A DNA stretch of 48,638 nt from Phaeoceros laevis (taxonomy: Eukaryota > Anthocerotophyta > Anthocerotopsida > Notothyladales), in contig JBNGIQ010009427.1 in the NCBI GenBank assembly GCA_049999765.1, positions 243,391-292,028 on the forward strand, in the 5' to 3' direction. The notes beneath the pieces were generated by a model. The model saw only the letters and a program-made list of their open reading frames with translations. It was not told the origin of the DNA and made no database searches. Of this stretch, positions 22,723 to 33,249 are shown one piece after another. The position numbers were made by a program, and so were the translations under genes. Each line of letters opens with the position of its first letter. Positions within the stretch are counted from its first letter, which is position 1.

Positions 22723-23830
22723 TCAAATGGAAAAAGGAAAACTTTTAAAAGCGTTAACCAATCTCCACATCCCACCGACTGCTGAGCCGAGCATCAGCGG
22801 CACCCCCAAGATTATGAGGACCTGGAGGAATATCGGTGCATTCAAGCTTGTCAGAGCCGAGCATGAGGCAACTACTCCTCTTAACTGAACAAGGGGGCAT
22901 GAGAAGAGGGAAGGCGACTTACCCAGTTGATAATCCAAGATAAGCTGTAGCGTTTTGGCCTCTTAAGTATCAACCAGATCACGCAAGGCATCTGGGGACC
23001 AAGCAGGAATTAATCACTACCTCTGTAGTTCTGCTGTTCTTATGGCAAAGGAAGGGGGTGCTGTACTCACGAAATACGTGGTTGGTGCCAAGGCAAATCC
23101 TCCAAAGAATGCCAGCAGGGCGTTGAAGAAAGGAAGCAAACAGGCAACAAACGCGGTGAAGGCTGCACAGCATCGAATTGCAGCTCTTAAAGCAACTGCA
23201 GATACTTGTTCAAAAGAAACCAGTCTAGCTAGTTGCAAGACCTGGACAACACTGGTCAATGGATATCGGCCTCACCACATATGCGGATCGTGCAACAGTT
23301 CGCCGATAAGTTGTAGGAGTCGACTTGAAATACTTCACCTGTACTAGCTCCAACATGTCGTACACTGGCATTGCGTATACTAGCTGCCAAGAACGTGGAT
23401 GGTCACCATCAAGTTTGCTGCGATCATGAGGATGTTCCACGAGGGTCAGAAGTTATCTTTGCTCTGCGCTTCATACCCGAAGGCCCAGTAACCTGAAATT
23501 CCCACACCCAAGTAGCAAAGTGCAACCACTGCGCACGCAAGGCAGACACCTTTCCACATAGCGTCCTTGGAAGGCTTGGTAGCAGTCGAGGGGATGGATG
23601 CCTGAATTTCCAGCGCCACGCTGTGCCCAGACTAGGTAGTAGTAGTAGGATGATTGTGGTGTTTAGCCCCGTCAGGTTTTTCGACCCGCGACCAGGAGCC
23701 CCCGTCCAGGGATTGCAAGCAACAACCGCAAAGGCAACAACACCTGTTACAGGTGTCCTGAATGCTCCAGTAGCATTCAGGACTCCGAAGGCACTGGTTT
23801 CTACCGATCCGTGTAGCTCATCATTTGGCA
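22723..23830 (-). pseudogene. Broken LHT amino acid transporter copy (LHT-B)
   Basis: Close copy of LHT-C retaining only its second half. Exon 5 (23162-23071), exon 6 (22991-22923) and the start of exon 7 (22821-22723) remain with good splice sites. The exon 4 counterpart (about 23290-23830) is wrecked. It has an unrelated ~80-bp insertion near 23636-23720 that replaces part of FAYSAHSVALEI, a second small insertion near 23740-23770, a deletion and stop in the NILTLLEHP segment near 23460, and a lost codon piece at the SAYV donor near 23285. Exon 7 stops after FSI because of a small indel. Exons 1-3 are absent. It cannot make a transporter. Confidence 0.88.
23636..23720. mobile_element. Short inserted repeat with (TAG)n/(TAC)n edge
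   Basis: An insertion inside LHT-B exon 4. It begins with GTAGTAGTAGTAGGATGATT and continues through CCCCGTCAGGTTTTTCGACC and GAGCCCCCGTCCAGGGATTG. Reversed, the same layout recurs at 35765-35905 (GACGGGGGCTCCCGGTCG, ACCTGACGGGG, CATACTACTACTACTA). The trinucleotide tail suggests a retroelement 3' end (LINE or SINE), but no coding part is present. Confidence 0.55.
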
Positions 23831-24081
23831 CCCGGTTCCGGCAGTCAAATGGGCGGCCGCCTCAAACAAACGGTGTGCTGCCTGCACAATTATGACCCGA
23901 ACCCAGGCAAGCTGCTGGTGCTCACCATGCTCCCTGCCAGTCACGGTACAGTACCAAACTACCCAAAATCCTGCTCTCGTTCCCAGTAGTAGTAGTAGTA
24001 AGCTGATTATGGTGTTGATTATTGTTATGATCCCAGTAACGGTCACCGCAACAAGCTTCAGTCGGCAATATTTCTTCTGCC
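23831..24081. repeat. Repeat-derived DNA between LHT-B and the PPR-DYW gene
   Basis: Part 1 (about 23828-23895) shares CAGTCAAA(T/A)GGGCGGCCGCC and the following CACAATTAT with 30400-30470. Part 2 (about 23980-24030) carries another GTAGTAGTAGTAGTAA tract followed by GATTATGGTGTTGATT, like the LHT-B insertion. No gene. Confidence 0.5.
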
Positions 24082-26658
24082 TCAATGTCGACCCTTACAG
24101 CAACATGACCCTGCCTCGAACCGATGCACCCGGTATGCGTCCCTTACAACGATGTCCCGCTTTTCAACCCTTGACATAATCTCAGTGGAAGTGTGGCAGT
24201 CCCTACACATCCGCAGGTTTTTGGTTACCAGCAAAGGTATGCCATCGGGAGTGTTCAAGAGACCAAACGCCAAAGCTAGCTTCTCAGCATGCCCACACAG
24301 TTCATCCTCCTTCTCCTTCTCAGACACTGGCTTCAACACCAGCTTGGTGTGTGGTACATGGTTCCCTTCCTCCTTCAAACGTTCATTTGTGCTCCGAACC
24401 TTGCATGAAATGTCACCCCTTTCTTCCCCCACAACAAATGTATGTACCTGCTTGTTCACCTCAATGCCCGCCACTGCTGGTTTCTTGCTAGCTCCTGCTA
24501 ACTTTCTCAACCTTTCTATTCTATCTACATCCTCCCACCTATCCGCATCCGCGTACATGTTGGCCATGAGCACATATGCACCGGCAGTCTGAGGATCCAG
24601 CTCAACAAGACTGTCAAAACACCATGTTCCCCGCTCTATATCCCCATGACTCTTGCAGGCATTCAGCAATGACATCAACCCAACAGCATTGCTTTCGGAC
24701 CCAGCTGATTTCAGCACCTTCTCTGCCTCACCTAAATGACCTGCCCGCCCAAGAAGATCAACCATGCAATTATAGTGCTCAGCAGTCGGGTTGAGGCCAT
24801 GCTGTTTTACCATGGCTTCAAAATACTGTCGACCCTTACTGACCAGCCCCGCATGACTGCAAGCAACAAGAAGGCACGTAAATGTGGTGTCAATAGGCTG
24901 AACACCAGCCAGCATCATCTCTTCAAAACAGGCTGTAGCCTTGAGGCCTTCATTGTTCCTACCATACCCATTTATCATGGCATTCCATGTTACCGCATTC
25001 CTTCCGGACAGACTGTCAAACACTTCGCGTGCATCTTCCAACTGGCCACATTTTGCATACATATTTACAAGACAAGTGCCCAGTACTATGTCACCTTTCA
25101 GCAGTTGCCTTTTCACGATCCCTGAATGCAGTTGCCTGCCCTGCTGTAGAGCACCAGCAGTTGCACAAGCGTTCAGGAGGCAAACATATGTAACACGATC
25201 TGCTAAAATCAGGCCTTCCAGCTCCATCCTTGCATACAATGCAAGCGCCTCGGGACCGAGCCCATGCTCAGCATACCCACTTATCATGGCATTCCATGTT
25301 ACCGCATCCCTTGCGGCCAGGCTGTCAAACACTTTGCGTGCATCTTCCAACTGGCCACATTTTGCGTACATATTTACAAGACAAGTGCCCAGCACTATGT
25401 CACCTTCAAGCAGTTTTCTTTTTACGATCCCTGAATGCAGCTGCCTGCCCTGCTGTAGAGCACCAGCACTTGCACAAGCTTTCAGGAGGCAAACATATGT
25501 AACACGGTCTGCTAAAATCAGGCCCTCCTGCTCCATACTTGCATACAATGTAAGGGCCTGGGGACCGTGCCCATGCTCAGCATACCCATTTATCATGGCA
25601 TTCCATGTCACCGCATTCCTTGTGGCCATACTGTCGAACACCCTGCGTGCATCTTCCAATTCCCCACATTTGGCATACATGTCCACCAGGCAGGTGCAAA
25701 CAAATGAGTCGTGCTGAATGCCACTCTCCAACACATCAGCGTGTAGCTGCCTGCCAGATTCCACATCTTCCGCTCTGGCACAAGCTTGCAAGGCAGCGAC
25801 AAAAATGTAACAATTGGGCTCCAAACTTGATCTGCGCATCTTACGGTACAGTTGAATGGCCTGACTAGATTTTCCCTTATCGGCGTGTGCAGAGATAATG
25901 GAAAACCACATGAAGACATCTGGTTTGGCCACCCTATTGAACACCTGCATCGCCTCCTGTAACCGGCCCTGACATGCATACATGCGCAAGAGATGATTGC
26001 CCAAAAATGCATTCGACTCGTACCCAAGCTTGACAGTTAGATCATCAAGTCGACGCCCTAACACCAAATTTTTTTCAGCCCCACATCTCTGGATGACTCT
26101 GTACAGCAGAGCCGTGGACACACGAGATTGTGCCTCCGCCAAGACGGTCACAGCGTCAACTGCTCGACTTAGCTGCCCACTCTCACAAAGTTGTCCGATT
26201 GCAGCCTGAGCCGTTCCGTACCGTTGGCACTCTGGCACCGTCGGAGCAGCAGCATTATGATGCAACAAGGGGTTGGATGTAGGCTGAGCCGACAGTCCAA
26301 CCCGCTTGTCCAAGACAGCCAGCTGCGCATCCACCCAGTCAGGCTTGTAGAAGTTGTTCAGCCATAGGTGCTCCTTGGACTCCTTGTGTCTGATGTCGGG
26401 AGAGCGGGCGCTCTTCCTGTTCGTCCTGCAATCACACCACAATGTGGAGTCCAGGAAATACTGCCTCCGCAACAACTCTTGCCGCTCTCTTGCGCGGCTA
26501 TTGCCCGGTATGCCTAGCTTGGCTGCTAAGCAATTGCAGGGCACGAATGTGCGGGTTGCGTAAATCCATTGCCTCGGAGGCACATTCAAACGCCGTTCCA
26601 GCTCCAGGGTGTGGGCTTGGCCCCCAGCTGTTAGCGTCCAAAACCGCTGATGTTGCAT
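24082..26658 (-). CDS. PPR-E-DYW editing factor with DYW:KP-like features, 858 aa
   Basis: Predicted organellar RNA-editing enzyme, single long exon. The first in-frame ATG is 26658; a GCAG at about 26690 could alternatively be an acceptor for a missed 5' exon. Residues 1-140 form a basic leader. About 14 PPR motifs lie at about 150-630, and two P-L-S triplets are a recent 309-bp tandem copy. The E2 box reads KKPAVAGIEV (K726-A730 = KPAVA) instead of KEPGCSWIEV. The DYW deaminase has HAE (790-792), CRDCH (818-822) and a CCC tail, keeping the zinc ligands, but ends KGRH rather than GDYW. As I recall, DYW:KP proteins are marked by KPAxA and a terminal GRP, so this looks like that class, proposed to perform U-to-C editing. 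This is inference from motifs. The gene sits between the two copies of an LHT duplication. Confidence 0.9.
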   Translation of the reverse strand: MQHQRFWTLTAGGQAHTLELERRLNVPPRQWIYATRTFVPCNCLAAKLGIPGNSRARERQELLRRQYFLDSTLWCDCRTNRKSARSPDIRHKESKEHLWLNNFYKPDWVDAQLAVLDKRVGLSAQPTSNPLLHHNAAAPTVPECQRYGTAQAAIGQLCESGQLSRAVDAVTVLAEAQSRVSTALLYRVIQRCGAEKNLVLGRRLDDLTVKLGYESNAFLGNHLLRMYACQGRLQEAMQVFNRVAKPDVFMWFSIISAHADKGKSSQAIQLYRKMRRSSLEPNCYIFVAALQACARAEDVESGRQLHADVLESGIQHDSFVCTCLVDMYAKCGELEDARRVFDSMATRNAVTWNAMINGYAEHGHGPQALTLYASMEQEGLILADRVTYVCLLKACASAGALQQGRQLHSGIVKRKLLEGDIVLGTCLVNMYAKCGQLEDARKVFDSLAARDAVTWNAMISGYAEHGLGPEALALYARMELEGLILADRVTYVCLLNACATAGALQQGRQLHSGIVKRQLLKGDIVLGTCLVNMYAKCGQLEDAREVFDSLSGRNAVTWNAMINGYGRNNEGLKATACFEEMMLAGVQPIDTTFTCLLVACSHAGLVSKGRQYFEAMVKQHGLNPTAEHYNCMVDLLGRAGHLGEAEKVLKSAGSESNAVGLMSLLNACKSHGDIERGTWCFDSLVELDPQTAGAYVLMANMYADADRWEDVDRIERLRKLAGASKKPAVAGIEVNKQVHTFVVGEERGDISCKVRSTNERLKEEGNHVPHTKLVLKPVSEKEKEDELCGHAEKLALAFGLLNTPDGIPLLVTKNLRMCRDCHTSTEIMSRVEKRDIVVRDAYRVHRFEAGSCCCKGRH
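25000..25640 (-). repeat. Recent 309-bp tandem duplication of a PPR triplet
   Basis: The segment starting near 25073 reappears 309 bp further on at 25382 with only scattered differences. It encodes a 103-residue P-L-S triplet (GRQLHSGIVKR...LGTCLVNMYAKCGQLEDAR). A third, more diverged copy follows beyond 25640. The duplication keeps frame. Confidence 0.88.
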
Positions 26659-27160
26659 CCCGTTGGTAGTGCGCACCACTGATGTAGTCTGCACTAGCTA
26701 ATTTAGACTATTTCGTTTTCGTGCACTTTGCTGGTTCCGCCGTTCTAGAACGGTGTTGCGTTTTCCACACAAGGCTGCTGCCTGACTACAACTGCTGACA
26801 AGCACGGAGAAAATACTGTTGCGCTGAGAGGGATTGATGAATGAGTCATGCTGCTGCTGCATTCAATTACTGCTTGGCAGCTTTGGCAAGACGATGTCCT
26901 AGTCTAGCATGCCATGGCCCATGACGATGGCCCATGGGGATTGCGACAATCAATGGCAAGTAGGCGGACTAATCGGTTTGCGGTATGAACCCTTATTAGT
27001 AAATCTCAGCACAAAATCGGTTTTCGACAGGCCGAGAGGGCAAGTGGTGGGCCCCACCACCTTCCTGTCCTCTGCCATAGTGCCATAGGCATCGGCCTCC
27101 TCTTCCCTACCCAGTGTTGCGATGGATGTGAGTTCCCGTTCGTGCATCTCGTACAGTACG
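26659..27160. other. Intergenic upstream of the PPR-DYW gene
   Basis: About 500 bp, with no supported gene. A CCATGGCCCATGACGATGGC run with overlapping near-palindromes lies at about 26911-26940. Confidence 0.4.
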
Positions 27161-27437
27161 TGGTTGATCAATCCCCCAGTTGTTCGAACTTGCTACTTTA
27201 TTCGGCAAAATTCCACGGCAAGCGTGTAAGTTGTCCGAGGGCATCGGGTATAACATAAAAGTACATATACACAGTATCTAAAGAATGTTACCATTCTTCT
27301 CATCAGATGGTTCCGTTCGGAGTTCCGACATGACAAACCAGGTAGAATGACAGTTGCTTCCCTTTTATATCAATGGACTGTGCAGTTTGCCCAGCTGGCA
27401 AACAGCACCAACCCCAAGTACCGAACCATCTGGCATC
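27161..27437. repeat. 3' flank copy 2 of the LHT-B/LHT-C duplication
   Basis: This is the counterpart of 22345-22722, downstream of the intact LHT-C. Shared landmarks are GTGGTTGATCAATCCC, GCGTGTAAGTTGTCCGAGGG and CTCATCAGATGGTTCCG. Confidence 0.8.
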
Positions 27438-29587
27438 CTACCTCGCCACAGGAGGATGTGGAGCAGGAGGAGCTTCCGCGGGATCCTTCAAGTGGAAAAT
27501 GGAAAACTTACCGAACTCCTTATGCAAACTCCACATCCCACCGATTGCGGAGCCGAGCATCAGCAACACCCCCAAGATTATGAGGATCTGGAGGATATCG
27601 GTGCATTCAAGCTTATCAGAGGTGAGCATGAGGCAACTGCTCCTTTTAATTGAACAAAGGGGCATATGAGAAGAGGGAAGGCAACTTACCCAGTTGATAA
27701 TCCAAGATAAGCTGAAGCGTTTTGGCTTCTTAAGTCTCAACCAGATCACGCAAGGCATCTGGGGGACCAAGAAAGAATTGATCACTATCTCTGTGATTCT
27801 GAGCACTGTTCTTTTGGAACTGCAACTTTATCAAGAAGGGGGTGCTGTACTCACGAAATACGTGGTTGGTGCCAAGGCAAATCCTCCGAGGAATGCCATC
27901 AGGGCGTTGAAGAAAGGAAGCAAACAGGCAACAAACGCGGTGAAGGCTGCACAGCATTGTTCAAATTGCAGCTCTTGAAGCAACTGCAAATACTTGTTCA
28001 AAGGAAACCAGTCTAGTTAGATGCATGCAAGACCTGGACGACACTGGTCAATGGATATCGGTCTCACCAACATATGCCGATCGTGCAACCATTCGCCGAT
28101 AAAATGTGGGAGCCAACTTGAAATACTTCACCTGTACTATCTCCAACATGTCGTACACCGGCATTGCGAACACCTGATAGCCGCCAAGAACGTGGATGAA
28201 CACCATCATGTTTGCTACGATCATGAGCGGCCTTGGATGTTCCAGGAGGGTCAGAATGTTATCTTGGCTCTGCGCTTCATACCCGAAGGCCCAGTAACCT
28301 GAAATTCCCACACTCAAGTAGCAGAATGCAACCACTGCGTACGCAAGGAGGACACCTTTCCACATGGCGTCCTTGGAAGGCTTGGTAGCAGTGGAGGGGA
28401 TGGATGCCTGAATTTCCAGCGCCACGCTGTGCGCAGAATAGGCAAAGGCAACAACACCTATAGCATTCAGGACTTCGAAGGCACTGGTTTCTACCGATCC
28501 GTGTAGCTTATAATTTGCTTCTGGTGTTGCTTTCCTGCCGTGTTTGATTGAGCTACCCCAGGCAATGGTCGTGTAGCTGCGGGCATGACAAAACGAGAAT
28601 TAGAAGCTGGAAAGCTCCAACTTAAGCATGCGTGCCAACTTGTAAATTTCAGCCGGCGGATCCAAACTGCAGGCTGGTCAGCCTGCAGTCCGTTTAAAGA
28701 GAGAAGGGAATCGATGTGAACCTGAGAGACATGACGGCAGCTGCCAAAGACACCCCCTTTATCGAATTAAAGTTTCGTAGCTGAGCTAAAATAAAGTGAG
28801 GGCTGGCAAACACCAGGATGAAAGGGGCTATGCCGAAATCATGAGGCTTCATGGACTTTCCATAACACGCCAGCCTGTGAACGTTTTGCAAGGAAAGGCC
28901 TCCACTCACCATATAGACAATGTCCGTGCTGACTTGCACGCCCAGCTGCAGTGGCACCACAATCCAGAGCCCCCGTCTTTCTCCAAAAGCTTCCTGCCCC
29001 AACTCATGGTACCGGTCAAACCTCTTTCCCGGAATCATTTCGTGCATCTCGACCAATTGCCAGAAAGTGTAGAGAGTTATGATCCACGACAGAACTATCA
29101 CCGCTATCCCGGGGCCCCTGCAATGTTCAACAGATATGTAAGCAAAGCAAAGCCTTTGCCCAAGGTAACTGGAGGTCAGACATGTCTATATATGTACCTG
29201 TAGGAGAAATTAGGTACCAGGTGAGGTGAGCCATTGCCGCTGGAAATCCAAGCACTCCAACTCCTACAATAGCTGTCACATTGTGAAACGCAGAGTACCA
29301 CCACTTCGCGTTCCGGGACTCTGTGACGGGCAGCATGTCGTTCATAGACTTCTTGCCGGCGTTTCCTCCTCTCTCAACGTACTCCTGCAGACATTAGCAC
29401 ATATAGGACCATGAACAACAGGCAGCCAATGCCCGTCTGCAACCTCAACAACAGGCACCCTCCTCTTTCAGCCGCACAAAAAACTGGCAAAACAATGCAT
29501 CCAACTTCTACCTGTCTACGAAGCTTCAAACCTCCCCTTGCGTACCTTTAACTCCGCAAATGCCTGGTCCGCAGTCAGACTGGCCAT
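27438..29587 (-). CDS. Lysine/histidine-type amino acid transporter (LHT-C), complete, 7 exons
   Basis: AAAP-family proton/amino acid symporter, LHT branch. Exons (minus): 29587-29546, 29384-29218, 29117-28722, 28576-28068, 27946-27855, 27758-27690, 27587-27438. They total 1425 nt, 474 residues. Conserved blocks are the same as in LHT-A, with the same intron positions: [79 protein letters not shown] and [12 protein letters not shown] proline-rich C-terminal tail (APPAPHPPVAR) replaces the tail of LHT-A. One oddity is FAYSAHSVALEI, where the others have [12 protein letters not shown]. It is divergent from LHT-D, with 1.3 kb between starts. It is the evident parent, or sister, of broken LHT-B. 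Confidence 0.93.
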
Positions 29588-30897
29588 CTCTACCGACGGC
29601 CAGATGGTAGCAAGCCCCCCTCGGCTGCTGCCGCTGCCTTCTTCACAACTTGAACCTGTCTACCCTACGGGCGCTCCGATCTTCCCAGCTGGAACCGGCT
29701 ATCCATGGATCCTTTTCCCAGCTCGGGGCTCAGGACCAGGCTTTGCAGCTGCTGCCTGGGCTCCGATGCTGTCTGGTGGCACTGCCTTTAATTTGGAGGA
29801 GAGCTCTTGTGAGGTACCGGCTCCCTCTCTTCCAACGGCAGATCAAAGGAGAGGCAGAAAACCGACAAAAGAAATCCGTTGCCAGACCTGACTCCGCTCC
29901 AGAACCGCCGGCCATCATAGGAAGCCTCGATCTGTACTTCAAAATTGAGCTTGCAAGCGATGCCTGGATTGAATAATCTTCTTTCTGGCAGAGAGATGAG
30001 ATTTCTGGCAGGAAATGGCGGCCACCTAGGATACCATCAATTATGGCCTACCACAGTTTGCGCGTCCCTTGATGAGTGCCAAGAGTGCCAGCCTGCCACA
30101 CCCTTGTGACGATGGGAAAGAAGCTCTATCGTGTACACCAACAGGCTTCAGCTTAAGGCACAGTAGAACCACGTCGGTAGCTTGCGCCACTTGTCGTGCC
30201 GGCAAAGAGAGCACTGTCTCGCTTTCACACCTGTGTCACTTCGTTCGTAAGCGGGAGGACTGTATATCGCTATCCGTTTTCCTTTTCTTTCACATGCGAG
30301 GGAACAGCCTGGACCATGCTTTTGTTGTTTGTGCCCTACGCGCACAGTCCATAGCAGTGCCAGTTATCAGTGCCGTGTGGCAGCGCGAGGACCAACTTTC
30401 GGCCGGCTTCATCCGGGCAGTCAAAAGGGCGGCCGCCTCACACAAACGGCGTGTTGTGTGCACAATTATCAGCAAAGCACAGCCGCTAATACGACTGGTC
30501 GCCGACGAAAGGACGATCGTCCTTCCTAATCACATGACGATAAGCACATTGACCCCGGTTGACATGACAGGCCCGGGTGGCAGCCTGTCACCCTTCCTTG
30601 ACTTGCTCGGTGACCTCGCCTCGCATGATCGCATCGTCTGCGTCGGTTGAAGCGGCTCAAACGGATCTTACCCACCCTTCACCGGCTCCAACCTGGAAAG
30701 AAGCCGTGTGGGGCCGCCCTTGTCAGTCCAGGTTTTTTGCCAACCTTGGGACGAGAGCTTTGAGGCCATAGACCAAGATTCGTCGCATTCGCTTCGTGCG
30801 CTGTCGCTTCTGGTGGTGTGGTTAGAAGGGAGAAGCTTTTTAGGAGGAGGGGCAGAGGAGCTTGGGCAGCTGAGTGGAGAGCAGACCAGTCGGCATT
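29588..30897. other. 1.3-kb divergent intergenic region between LHT-C and LHT-D
   Basis: No supported gene. It must contain both promoters and 5' UTRs. It also holds a copy of the interspersed repeat seen near 23830 (CAGTCAAAAGGGCGGCCGCC at about 30418-30437). The open frames here are composition-driven. Confidence 0.45.
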
Positions 30898-33249
30898 ATG
30901 GCGGCCTACGGAAGTGCTCCTGCGGCTCAGGGGACTTCATTGGATGATGGGACTGCGAATCAGAGTCCTGCTCTATCAGGGACCACCAAGGTGGAGTTTC
31001 CTTGGAAATGTAGCTGGGCTTTTATTTTTGCTAGCTTGTGGGTTTGTTCCCTCAGCTCAGAATTGCATCCTACATGAATGGGAAGCCTGGTTACGGTGGT
31101 GACCACTGTGGTTTGTGTTCTCATCAGGGGATTTCTGTGATTCTGCCTTGTGCTGTGTAGGGCTATGCTGATGAAAATGGACATGCTGCGAAAATTAAGA
31201 CTGTGGACGACTGGCTGCCGGTCACAGGATCTCGGAATGCCAAGTGGTGGTACTCCGCTTTCCACAACGTCACTGCCATGGTGGGAGCTGGGGTCCTTGG
31301 ATTGCCCAGTGCCATGGTCTACCTCACCTGGTGAGTACTCGCCTGCAGTAGCTTCTGTGGTTGGCTGTCTTGAGCTCTTCTGCATGTCTGTGTCCTCCTG
31401 TGTGTCGACTAGCTATGGCGGTCATACATAGGCAGTACCCCAAAACCGGATACGCAACTTTGTTTGATTCTGCCATTTGATGAAGTGTAGGGAGTGTGGG
31501 AACCTCCACGCCGTAGCCAGCCCTGACTGTGTTTGTGGGGTTGTGCAGGGGTCCAGGGATTGTGGTGCTAATCTTATCTTGGGTTATCACCTTATACACA
31601 TTATGGCAGATGGTTGAAATGCATGAGATGGTGCCAGGCAAGAGGTTTGATCGTTACCACGAGTTGGGTCAAGAAGCCTTTGGGGAGAAACTAGGCTTAT
31701 GGATAGTGGTGCCGCAGCAGCTTATTGTGGAGGTCGGAGTTTGCATAGTGTACATGGTCACAGGCGGCAAATCGCTGCAGAACATACACAAAAGCATTTG
31801 TCATGACATTCATCTTCAGCAGCAATGTCGCCCTAGCTATGGCACATCCGCTTTCATCCTGACTTTTGCGTCGGTGCACTTTGTGCTCTCCCAACTACCC
31901 AACTTCAATTCGATATCCGGAGTTTCCTTGGCTGCAGCCGTCATGTCGCTCAGGTATGGTTTGATATTATCTCCCTTTGTCTTGCACTTGTAAGAAAGGA
32001 AGGGGGCTTTTTGGAACTTTGTCATTGACGGAGCCTAACACTCGGTTGTTTGCATGGTTGGTTGTCCAGCTACTCAACCATAGCGTGGGTCGCATCTGTG
32101 CACAAGGGGAGATCCCCGGATGTGAGCTACAGTATACCACCAGAAAAGTCTGAGGCTGCCATTATCTTCAATGTATTTAATGCGCTCGGAACGGTCGCAT
32201 TTGCGTATGCTGGGCATAATGTTGTGCTCGAAATCCAAGCAACTATTCCGTCCACTCCGGAGAAGCCCTCGAAGATAGCCATGTGGAGGGGTGTCTTGGT
32301 GGCTTATGTCGTTGTTGCTTTTTGCTACTTTTGTGTAGCAATTGCGGGATACTGGGCTTTCGGCAACTCAGTGCAGGATAACATTTTAAGCTCCTTGAAG
32401 GATCCAGTGTGGCTCATCATTCTAGCCAATCTAATGGTGGTTATTCATGTCATTGGAAGCTATCAGGTACAATTCTTTGAAATTTTATCTTATGAATGTG
32501 TTTCTCGGTAGGAGGGTACTCGATCTCGTGCCACATGTTGCTCGAACAATATTTGCTAATGCGTTAACCTTGTAATCCATGTGGCAGATTTATGCCATGC
32601 CTGTGTTTGATATGATCGAAACAGTTCTAGTGAAATTTTTGAATCTCAAGCCAAGCTTTATTTTGAGGCTTGTTGCCCGTTCTGCTTATGTTGGTAAGCA
32701 TTTATGTAAGCTTTGAGGTCTTATGACTTGCAACTCTTAATTAAACATCGCTACTAACCCCATTGGCTGCTCCGGTGCTTTCTTTTGCAGCATTCACAAC
32801 ATTCATCGCTTTGACTATTCCATTTTTTGGTGACCTGTTGGGTTTTTTCGGAGGCTTTGCCTTTGCACCTACTACATATTTTGTGAGTAAAACTTTTCTT
32901 TTTACATACGAGCACCTAAAGTTTTTTCTCAAGTGGCTCTATCACTAACCTAAAACTTCGTCTTACAATGGTGTGTAGCTTCCTTGCATCATGTGGTTGG
33001 CTGTGTACAAGCCAGCGCGTTTTTCCCTATCATGGATCACAAATTGGGTAGGTCCCTTCTCGGTAGTTTACTTTCCTTGCATGTGCACTTCATCTTTTTG
33101 TGTCGTTTCAATGAATGACTCATGTGAGTTTGGGTCGGTTGCTACAACAGGTTTGTATCTTCATAGGATTGGCTCTCATGATAGTTTCATCAATCGGGGG
33201 CCTGAGAAACATCATTGTCCAAGCTAGTAATTACAAGTTCTACCAGTAA
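30898..33249 (+). CDS. Lysine/histidine-type amino acid transporter (LHT-D), complete, 8 exons
   Basis: AAAP-family, LHT branch, on the opposite strand to the other copies. Exons: 30898-30990, 31161-31330, 31549-31953, 32070-32466, 32588-32693, 32791-32882, 32979-33047, 33151-33249. They total 1431 nt, 476 residues, all in phase. It carries [89 protein letters not shown] and a typical LHT C-terminus [19 protein letters not shown]. Unlike LHT-A and LHT-C it has an intron at [12 protein letters not shown]. Its C-terminus is more like LHTs at large, so it is probably the oldest member here. The last acceptor was set at 33150 by phase and by the [11 protein letters not shown] reading. Confidence 0.95.

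Noticed and set aside
24941-25717. Plus-strand 258-codon frame with repeats
   Set aside because: Antisense shadow of the tandem PPR triplets; the repeats are those of the PPR gene.
29538-30650. Several open plus-strand frames between LHT-C and LHT-D
   Set aside because: Composition-driven; one overlaps the LHT-C first exon and another an interspersed repeat.
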